Positions 7,358 to 12,915 of a stretch of 16,028 nucleotides of DNA are shown here, one piece after another. The stretch is from positions 1-16,028 of the forward strand of contig JANTGQ010000014.1 of the NCBI GenBank assembly GCA_024762845.1, given 5' to 3'. The notes under the pieces were generated by a model that was not told the DNA's origin, made no database searches, and worked only from the letters and a program-made list of their open reading frames with translations. Positions within the stretch are counted from its first letter, which is position 1. Each line of letters starts with the position of its first letter. The position numbers and the translations under genes are program-made. This DNA comes from Nitratifractor sp. GTDB taxonomy: Bacteria > Campylobacterota > Campylobacteria > Campylobacterales > Sulfurovaceae.

Positions 7358-9090
7358 TGCATAAGTTGGAAGATTTAGTCTACTCTATTTTAGAGGACAA
7401 AAAGAAGAGATTTTTAGTTATTGTTATTACCCTAGCGGCATTGGTATTGTCTGTATTAATGATACCGACAGACCTTGTAAAGGCAAGAATGCTTCCAGGC
7501 AAGAGTGCGAATACATTCTCTGTCTATATAGATACACCAACAGGAAGCTCTAAAGAGCAGACAAAAGAGGTTGCAGAGTGTGTAATTTCGCAGCTGCAAA
7601 AAGAGAAAGCAGTTACCAATATGGAGCTTTATGTTGGGGAGGGCATCCCTTTGGATTATGCAGGACTTGTTAAAGGTGCCGGGATGAAAAACAGTGAAAA
7701 TGTTGCTGAACTTTCTGTGAACCTTATTGACAAAAAAGAGAGAGATGAAAACTCTTTTAATATGGTTAGCCGTATTAGACCAGTAATAAAAAAGAGTTGT
7801 GAATCTATGGTAAAAGGCACTGTAATTAAGTTTATTGAGCAACCGGCAGGTCCACCAACACTTGCTTCTTTAGTTGTAGAGGTGACGGGTGATGATTTAG
7901 GGATGCTCTCAAAATTGTCTGTAGAGACGGCTAAAGTCTTATCTGAGACAAATAAGGTTGTCGATGTTGATATTATGGCAGATGATAACTATAAAAAGTA
8001 TGAACTTATACCAAATAAAGATAAAATTGCCAAGAGTGGTTTGAGTGTTGAACAGGTAAATAATATTATCTATCTCGCATTTGAGGGGATGGTTGTCGCA
8101 CATAAAAACTCTGTAAAAGAGGATGGACAGGTAAATATATTTTTAACACTAGAGCCATCTAGCAAAAAGTTTGATAGTAAATCACTATCAGCGCTGCAGA
8201 GTAAACTTGGTGCTATGAACCTTATGAACAAGAGTGGTATGCTAGTAGCCTTGAGTGAAGTTGTTGAGATTAAAGAGGTAGATGCAGAGCCTATGATTAT
8301 GCACAAAGATTTAAGCCGTATGATCAATGTAATTGCAGAGACCGATAATGAGTCGCAGGTTTATCCGCTTTTGGAAGCGCGAGAGAAAATGATAGAGCAC
8401 TTTGAGAAGCTTGGATTTAAAGTTGAAAAAGAGGCTGGAATAAACACATATATGTTTGACTTGCACTTGACAGACCCAAAAACAGGTAAAAAGTATCTGC
8501 TACGATGGGATGGTGAAATGAAGGTATCACTAGATACATTTAGAGACCTAGGAGGCGCATTTATAGGTGCACTTATTTTGATATTCTTGCTATTGGTTAT
8601 TTACTATAAGAGCTTTGCTTTGAGCGGTATTATCTTGGCAGGAAGCTTTTTATCTATTATTGGTGTGATTGTTGGGCATTTTGTAGCAGATATTGTTACT
8701 ACAGATACATTCTTCCTTACAGCGACATCTTTGATTGGATTTATTGCACTTATGGGTATTAGTTCTAGAAATTCACTGTTGCTGATAGATTTTGCAAAAT
8801 CGTTAATGGAGTCACAGGGAATGGAGAAACGAAGAGCCATTGCTGTATCATCTGCTACACGTGCAAAACCGATTGCATTGACTGCTGTTGCTATTATTTT
8901 GGGTTCTGCTTTGCTAGCAAGTGACCCAATTTTTGGTGGGCTGGGGGTTGCGCTGATCTCCGGTACAGTTGCTGCTGTATTTGTATCGCTTATCTTTGTA
9001 CCAATATTGCTAGATGGTGCCAAAGGGATGGATATTGATGATGAGAATCCAACCCACCACGATAAGCATAACGTTTCAATAACGAGATAA
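7357..9090 (+). CDS. RND efflux pump, C-terminal half (TM7-TM12)
   Basis: This 577-residue protein matches the second half of an AcrB-type pump. A short cytoplasmic lead is followed by TM7 (about 19-36), a periplasmic porter region (37-397), TM8 398-417, TM9 421-441, TM10 452-478, TM11 503-523 and TM12 528-552. TM10 contains 'GISSRNSLLLIDFAK', which lines up with AcrB 'GLSAKNAILIVEFAK' and puts Arg471 where AcrB has the proton-relay Lys940. The C-terminus is acidic and histidine-bearing ('PTHHDKH'). The start overlaps the previous stop as TAATG, in a different reading frame, with its own AAGGAGG. Together the halves total 1124 residues, somewhat longer than a typical single-chain RND pump. 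I infer that they assemble into one 12-helix protomer; substrate unknown. A terminator follows at once. Confidence 0.92.
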   Translation: MHKLEDLVYSILEDKKKRFLVIVITLAALVLSVLMIPTDLVKARMLPGKSANTFSVYIDTPTGSSKEQTKEVAECVISQLQKEKAVTNMELYVGEGIPLDYAGLVKGAGMKNSENVAELSVNLIDKKERDENSFNMVSRIRPVIKKSCESMVKGTVIKFIEQPAGPPTLASLVVEVTGDDLGMLSKLSVETAKVLSETNKVVDVDIMADDNYKKYELIPNKDKIAKSGLSVEQVNNIIYLAFEGMVVAHKNSVKEDGQVNIFLTLEPSSKKFDSKSLSALQSKLGAMNLMNKSGMLVALSEVVEIKEVDAEPMIMHKDLSRMINVIAETDNESQVYPLLEAREKMIEHFEKLGFKVEKEAGINTYMFDLHLTDPKTGKKYLLRWDGEMKVSLDTFRDLGGAFIGALILIFLLLVIYYKSFALSGIILAGSFLSIIGVIVGHFVADIVTTDTFFLTATSLIGFIALMGISSRNSLLLIDFAKSLMESQGMEKRRAIAVSSATRAKPIALTAVAIILGSALLASDPIFGGLGVALISGTVAAVFVSLIFVPILLDGAKGMDIDDENPTHHDKHNVSITR

Positions 9091-9096
9091 TATATT

Positions 9097-9126
9097 CTAC
9101 GCCTATTTGTTGGCGTAGTGCTTTTT
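9097..9126 (+). terminator. Intrinsic terminator of the efflux operon
   Basis: CTACGCC (9097-9103) pairs perfectly with GGCGTAG (9112-9118) around an eight-base loop, and a T5 run (9122-9126) follows two bases after. It starts six bases past the stop of the second RND half-gene and separates the efflux operon from efp. Confidence 0.8.
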
Positions 9127-9153
9127 ATGTAAAAGAGATATTAACGCTCTTTG

Positions 9154-9162
9154 TGATACAAT
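9154..9162 (+). promoter_or_regulatory. Extended -10 promoter of efp
   Basis: TGATACAAT contains the -10 TACAAT at 9157-9162 with an upstream TG at 9154-9155; no convincing -35 is found at the right spacing, which is common in this phylum. Transcription would start near 9169, leaving about 20 bases before the efp ATG, just enough to hold AGGAG at 9178-9182. Confidence 0.5.
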
Positions 9163-9189
9163 TCTTTAACTATTTTCAGGAGTTTTTTT

Positions 9190-9756
9190 ATGGCAACAAT
9201 TGGTATGAGTGATATTAAAAAAGGTGTCCGTCTAGAGTTAGACGGCAACCCTTATAGAGTTACAGAGTTTCTACACGTTAAACCTGGTAAAGGTGCGGCT
9301 TTTGTAAGAATGAAGATTAAAAATCTAAAGACAGGCAAAGTGATAGAGAAAACTGTACATGCTGGAGATAAGTTTGAAGTGCCGGAACTCGAGCAAAAAA
9401 CTATGCAGTATCTCTATGATGATGGTGAGTTTTTACAATTTATGGATACAACAACTTTTGATCAAATCGGTTTAACGCATGAACAGGTTGGAAAAGATAC
9501 ATTTGACTATATGATTGATGGTATGGAAGCTGATATTCTTTTCCACAATGGTCAAGCTATTAGTGTAGAGATTCCACAAACAGTTGTACTCACAATTGTT
9601 GAGACTCCACCAAACTTTAAAGGTGACTCCCAAGGTGGTAAAAAACCAGCAACTCTAGAGAGTGGAGCAGTTGTACAAGTACCTTTTCATATTCTTGAGG
9701 GTGAAAAAATTAAAGTCGATACAGTAGAAGGTAAGTATCTCGAGAGAGCAAAATAG
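9190..9756 (+). CDS. efp: Elongation factor P
   Basis: EF-P enters the ribosomal E site and helps peptide bonds form at polyproline stretches. The 188-residue length is standard. The three domains are visible: the KOW-like N-terminal domain (about 1-64), a middle OB domain (65-127), and a C-terminal OB domain (130-187) holding 'VVLTIVETPPNFKGDS', the family signature region. The tip loop reads 'HVKPGKGAAF', with Lys34 at the site that receives beta-lysine in many bacteria; whether this organism has EpmA/EpmB cannot be seen here. The ATG at 9190 follows AGGAG by seven bases. The gene has its own promoter and appears to be monocistronic. Confidence 0.97.
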   Translation: MATIGMSDIKKGVRLELDGNPYRVTEFLHVKPGKGAAFVRMKIKNLKTGKVIEKTVHAGDKFEVPELEQKTMQYLYDDGEFLQFMDTTTFDQIGLTHEQVGKDTFDYMIDGMEADILFHNGQAISVEIPQTVVLTIVETPPNFKGDSQGGKKPATLESGAVVQVPFHILEGEKIKVDTVEGKYLERAK

Positions 9757-9790
9757 TTTTAACTCTTGGGCTCTCCCCCCCCATTTTTTT
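9744..9790 (+). terminator. Possible efp terminator with C8 and T7 tracts
   Basis: GAGAGC (9744-9749, within the last efp codons) can pair with GCTCTC (9770-9775). A run of eight C (9775-9782), one A, then seven T (9784-9790) follow. The T run is some bases away from the stem, so this is an imperfect intrinsic terminator. A smaller GGG/CCC stem (from 9768) is an alternative. Confidence 0.35.
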
Positions 9791-9838
9791 ATTAACACTA
9801 CAGCAAATTACTTATTCATATTCTATTTCATACACACA

Positions 9839-10015
9839 TTAGCTTTTATTACCGTTATCGCATAAACTGACACATGACATTTTTTTCAAGGTTAGCCCTG
9901 CTTGCACTATCTTTTTTTTAGAAGACTTAGTTGAATATATTGCAGTTTTTTCACCAGTATTGAATTTGGCTTTTGATTTGACATATGTTTCAGGTAGAAT
10001 ATAAATAGGGCTCTG
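9839..10015 (-). pseudogene. Possible decayed gene remnant in the efp downstream gap
   Basis: On the minus strand 58 codons are open from just after a TAA (10016-10018) to a TAA at 9839-9841. The reading is lysine-rich and protein-like ('ILPETYVKSKAKFNTGEK', 'KKKIVQAGLTLKKMSCVSLC'), faintly recalling the end of a bacterial SH3-like domain, but no start codon or ribosome site serves it. It overlaps a good plus-strand promoter. The rest of 9757-10085 shows no credible gene. A chance open frame is quite possible, and I would not call it a functional gene. Confidence 0.2.
9978..10005 (+). promoter_or_regulatory. Near-consensus sigma70 promoter for the exported-protein cluster
   Basis: A perfect -35 TTGACA (9978-9983), a 16-base spacer and TATAAA (10000-10005) make this the closest match to consensus in the window. 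Transcription would begin near 10012, giving a leader of about 74 bases before the GTG at 10086. It implies strong basal expression of the downstream genes. Confidence 0.6.
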
Positions 10016-10085
10016 TTAGCGTTGCCTGACCAATAGTATAGGTGTTGTGATGACCTTTTCTTGGAAAATTTTATAAGGAATAGTA

Positions 10086-10760
10086 GTGAGACTTAAAATT
10101 TTATTGGCAAGCCTGTTGGGTACCTTAACAGTTAACGCTGCATGGAAAACACTACATGAAACAGAGTATTATGGTTCTAAAGCGTATACTCTAAAAGAGG
10201 GTGTGGCACATGTAGAAGTACGCAAATATGCATTTTATAGAGGAGTGACGCCTAACGATAAAAAAAGATATAGCTACAAAGAGGAAACAACACTATTGAG
10301 GATGTCGAGAAAGGCACTTTCTCTTTTTAGTCGTAAAACTCAGAATGGTTTTAAAAGATTACCAGCTAAAAAAGTTAATGCATTCAAAGAGGAGTGGGCT
10401 GGAGGGTTATATAGTAGTTCTTCTTGGTATTATAATGGCTTTATGCTCGATATGGATGGAAAAATGTGGAGATTAGAGACAATTGAAGATGTTGTTGAAA
10501 TGGTTAAGCCAGTAGATACTCCAGCAGAAGTTAGATTGATTTTATGGCTTCATAGTAAAGATTATAATAGAGAGAAGTATAGTGCGAAATATCGCAAAAG
10601 TGGTAATATCTATATTGTAAAAGAGCGGTATGAAATTACTGATGGCGACCGAGGATGTGGCGATTACACTTATAGGTATAAAATTAATCGTTCTGGAAAG
10701 ATTATTCAAAAAAGGCTACTTAGTAAAAAACCTTCAGAAAATTGTTTTGTGGCGGATTAG
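10086..10760 (+). CDS. Secreted protein of unknown function
   Basis: I do not recognise this 224-residue protein. It starts with GTG, chosen because AAGGA (10075-10079) lies six bases upstream and the first residues form a clean signal peptide (MRLKILLASLLGTLTVNA, cleavage before Ala19). The mature part is basic and rich in Tyr, Lys and Arg, with no membrane segment or lipobox. There is an aromatic/serine patch 'YSSSSWYY' (109-116), then 'DMDGKMWRLETIEDV' (122-136). Only two cysteines are present, C191 in 'GDRGCGDYTY' and C220 near the end ('ENCF'), a likely disulfide across a C-terminal beta-rich region. 'YEITDGD...YRYKINRSGKII' looks like an antiparallel sheet. It is the first gene behind a strong promoter and precedes a lipoprotein gene by 35 bases, so it probably acts in the periplasm or on the cell surface. 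Confidence 0.75.
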   Translation: MRLKILLASLLGTLTVNAAWKTLHETEYYGSKAYTLKEGVAHVEVRKYAFYRGVTPNDKKRYSYKEETTLLRMSRKALSLFSRKTQNGFKRLPAKKVNAFKEEWAGGLYSSSSWYYNGFMLDMDGKMWRLETIEDVVEMVKPVDTPAEVRLILWLHSKDYNREKYSAKYRKSGNIYIVKERYEITDGDRGCGDYTYRYKINRSGKIIQKRLLSKKPSENCFVAD

Positions 10761-10795
10761 AGGTACCCTTAACTTGTATGGGATATAAGGTGATT

Positions 10796-11536
10796 ATGAA
10801 AGGATTAATAGTGAGAAGAGGATTAATAATAGTAGGATTGGTAGCTTTAGTGCTACTAGGTGGATGTGCAAACAGTAAGAAAATTGTACCTAGCAAAGAG
10901 GACAATTGTACAAAAACAGATGCAAATAGTAGGAGTAAAGAGGATGAAATGGTAATACATCCTGCTATTTATCATGAGCCAAATGAAGAGATGGTGGTAA
11001 AGAAGCCTGCAATTTATTTGTATCCAAAAGTTAAGCAAAAGGTTAAAGTATCGTTAAGAATTAATGGCAAAATAATTCGCTCTATTCCTGAGTATAAAAA
11101 TGGGTGGAGTGTTGTTGCTGCAAGTAGCGGTATAATAGACGGCAAGTATGATTATCTGTTTTATGAAAATAGTTTAAAATCTAAAGAGCTTCAAAAGAAC
11201 GGTTGGGTTAAAAAAGGTAGCGAGATGAGGGAACTCTTTGATGAGATTTTACCAAAACTTGGTCTAAACGACAAAGAAGCTAAACAGTTTAAAGAGTATT
11301 GGCTAAAAGAGTTTAATGCATCTTCTTTTTACGAAGTTAAGTTACTTAGTCGCGACTTTTTAGATAAAAATATGTCGTTAAACATAAAGCCAAAACCCGA
11401 TACGCTTATTCGTGTGATTTTTAATTTTAAAGAGATAAAAGAGGCTTACAGCTTAGAAGAACCGAAAATTACTACTCCTAAAAGAGATGGCTTTAATGTT
11501 TTAGAGTGGGGTGGCTTGATGGATAGATTGTTATGA
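10796..11536 (+). CDS. Lipoprotein of the 'KPxIYLYP...EWGG' family, function unknown
   Basis: The 246-residue product opens with a lipoprotein signal (basic start, hydrophobic stretch, lipobox L-G-G-C with Cys24), so it should be acylated and membrane-anchored facing the periplasm or surface. After a charged linker (25-62) comes a domain I recognise from many uncharacterised bacterial proteins: 'KKPAIYLYPK', 'IPEYKNGWSV', 'YDYLFYEN', 'GWVKKGSEM', a helical 'EILPKLGLNDKEAKQFKEYW' segment, and the closing 'DGFNVLEWGG'. I know of no assigned activity for this family. ATG 10796 is chosen over the longer TTG start at 10742: AAGG (10787-10790) precedes it, and the extra 18 residues would spoil the lipoprotein signal and overlap the previous gene. 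Its TGA overlaps the next ATG as ATGA. Confidence 0.8.
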   Translation: MKGLIVRRGLIIVGLVALVLLGGCANSKKIVPSKEDNCTKTDANSRSKEDEMVIHPAIYHEPNEEMVVKKPAIYLYPKVKQKVKVSLRINGKIIRSIPEYKNGWSVVAASSGIIDGKYDYLFYENSLKSKELQKNGWVKKGSEMRELFDEILPKLGLNDKEAKQFKEYWLKEFNASSFYEVKLLSRDFLDKNMSLNIKPKPDTLIRVIFNFKEIKEAYSLEEPKITTPKRDGFNVLEWGGLMDRLL

Positions 11537-12771
11537 GAAATTTAACAAAACTGCTGCTTCTAGTAATTGCTTTGGCCTCTTTTTTAGGGGCTACGAACAG
11601 TGTAACTATTGGGCACACAATGTACCAAAGGCAGAAATTTGATTATATGAAAGATGTGCTGATATTTGCATCAGACAGAGAGGGGAGACGCGTTTGGAAT
11701 TGGCAGCATGCGCAAAGGTATTGTAGAAACTTAACTCTAGGTGGTTATAGAGATTGGCAAGTTGCAAGCAAGGCTGAGCTATTAAAAATAATGTCGAAAC
11801 ATCATTGGTATAATTGGTTATATGTAAAAAAAATATATGGCGGTCAATATATGCCAGAACCTGATCCAAAGTATCATAATGTATGGATGTGGACAAGAGA
11901 TAGTAACGGAAATCTTGGTGCCTTTGTAAATTATAAAAAGGGCAATTATGGCTGGGCAGATAAAAAGTACAAAGGGTATGTAATTTGCACCAGAGCAGTA
12001 AAAGAGAGGAAAAAAGTAAGTAAAACAAGTGGTGCAAAACAAGAGTTTAGCCATAGTCACTCTTGGGTAAAAGCGTATGATACCTGTTCTGGATATACCG
12101 CACTCAAAAGAGATGGTACACTTTGGCAATTTGGAGCAGTAGGTGGTTGTAATTTTGGACAGATAACGCCGATTGACCCAAAAACAGGTAAGCCACTATA
12201 TGAGTCTCGCTATAAATACTACTTAAGAGCCAAAAAGATAGGTAGCGGCTTTAGAGGTGCTAAGTTTATTAATGGTGGTTACAATATATATGCTATTAAA
12301 AGAGATGGTACGCTTTGGGGGTGGGGCGAAATTTTTGGCAAAAAGGCTAAAAAATTGAGCAGTGCCAGATGGGCTGATTTTGCTACTGTTGATGCCGGTA
12401 ATGGGTGTTGTGGTTTTAATGTTGGTTTAAAAAGAGACGGTACGCTTTGGGGATACAAAGAAGATTTAAGAGCTTCGAGTGTGCATTTAAAGAGATTGAG
12501 TCCCTATAGGTGGAAAAAAATTCTAATAGAGTGCTGCACTATATATGGATTGCGAAATGGCAATACCTTATGGGAAAAAGAGAATGCTTTTACTACTTTT
12601 AAAAGATATAATAGAGATAAGAAGCACTACACACTTTCGGCAAGAAACAAAAAATTGTTAGATAGAAAAATGGTTGGGGTCAAAAGAAGAATAATTTATA
12701 GTGATTTTGGGCTTAGTATAATAAAAGCCAGAAAGGATGGAACACTCTATCTACCTCCTCTTGAAGAGTAG
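11533..12771 (+). CDS. Exported protein: Lcl/DUF1566-like domain plus RCC1-like repeats
   Basis: This 412-residue protein has a signal peptide (to about residue 20, 'SFLGA') and two recognisable parts. Residues about 27-154 resemble the Lcl/DUF1566 domain of secreted and surface proteins: 'VWNWQHAQRYCRNLTLGGYRDWQVASKAELL', split as W55, C64 and 'GGYRDW' 70-75, then 'WMWTRD' (118-123) and 'GYVICTR' (148-154). Residues about 176-409 hold five RCC1-like repeat cores: KRDGTLW at 192-198 and 256-262, KRDGTLW at 300-306, RNGNTLW at 341-347 and RKDGTLY at 400-406. Three repeats carry cysteines just before the core (C185; C292-C293; C334-C335). The repeats suggest a partial beta-propeller used for binding. 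Translation is coupled to the lipoprotein gene by an ATGA overlap. No catalytic motif is evident; ligand and partner are unknown. Confidence 0.8.
   Translation: MRNLTKLLLLVIALASFLGATNSVTIGHTMYQRQKFDYMKDVLIFASDREGRRVWNWQHAQRYCRNLTLGGYRDWQVASKAELLKIMSKHHWYNWLYVKKIYGGQYMPEPDPKYHNVWMWTRDSNGNLGAFVNYKKGNYGWADKKYKGYVICTRAVKERKKVSKTSGAKQEFSHSHSWVKAYDTCSGYTALKRDGTLWQFGAVGGCNFGQITPIDPKTGKPLYESRYKYYLRAKKIGSGFRGAKFINGGYNIYAIKRDGTLWGWGEIFGKKAKKLSSARWADFATVDAGNGCCGFNVGLKRDGTLWGYKEDLRASSVHLKRLSPYRWKKILIECCTIYGLRNGNTLWEKENAFTTFKRYNRDKKHYTLSARNKKLLDRKMVGVKRRIIYSDFGLSIIKARKDGTLYLPPLEE
12106..12450 (+). repeat. Three near-identical 21-base repeats encoding KRDGTLW
   Basis: Copies at 12106-12126, 12298-12318 and 12430-12450 each encode KRDGTLW and differ from the next by a single base. 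Neighbouring codons are much less alike, so the conservation at DNA level is local to the repeat core, from recent duplication or gene conversion or strong codon constraint. They lie in the RCC1-like part of the exported protein. Confidence 0.7.
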
Positions 12772-12827
12772 TACGAATAGCTATAAATCGGGGTAGGTAT
12801 TTACTACTATAACGTTTCTATTTTTTT

Positions 12828-12847
12828 GAGGCACTACCCTCTTTTTT
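12828..12847 (+). terminator. Probable terminator of the exported-protein cluster
   Basis: GAGG (12828-12831) pairs with CCTC (12838-12841) around a six-base loop, directly followed by T6 (12842-12847). A competing or enclosing pairing joins GGGTAG (12791-12796) with CTACCC (12834-12839) across a longer loop. Either gives a stem ending at a T run between the last exported-protein gene and dnaE. Confidence 0.5.
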
Positions 12848-12872
12848 ATCTATTTTTGATACCATAGACTCA

Positions 12873-12878
12873 TATAAT
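12873..12878 (+). promoter_or_regulatory. -10 element of the dnaE promoter
   Basis: A perfect TATAAT lies 37 bases before the dnaE start. TTGATA (12856-12861) is too close to serve as a normal -35, but the upstream DNA is T-rich, as is usual for campylobacterial sigma70 promoters. Transcription would start near 12885. Confidence 0.5.
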
Positions 12879-12915
12879 ATAAGGGAAATAATAGTCTATT
12901 AAGAAAGAGGTTTTA

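Noticed and set aside
7340..7360. Recent frameshift or nonsense mutation breaking a single RND gene
   Set aside because: The second half has its own ATG and a full Shine-Dalgarno at good spacing, the break falls at a domain boundary, and both halves are intact. A sequencing error cannot be fully excluded.
9874..9921. Short plus-strand frame MTFFSRLALLALSFF as a small gene or leader peptide
   Set aside because: Only 15 codons, no ribosome site, and it lies upstream of the promoter predicted for the next gene, so it would not be on that transcript.
10742..10795. TTG-initiated N-terminal extension of the lipoprotein
   Set aside because: It overlaps the previous gene, lacks a ribosome site and puts 18 residues before a clear lipoprotein signal; ATG 10796 has AAGG upstream.
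11606..12129. Minus-strand open frames of 143 and 103 codons opposite the Lcl/RCC1-like gene
   Set aside because: They overlap each other and a well-supported plus-strand gene, lack ribosome sites, and read as low-quality protein rich in Leu, Tyr, Cys and His, typical of antisense shadows.
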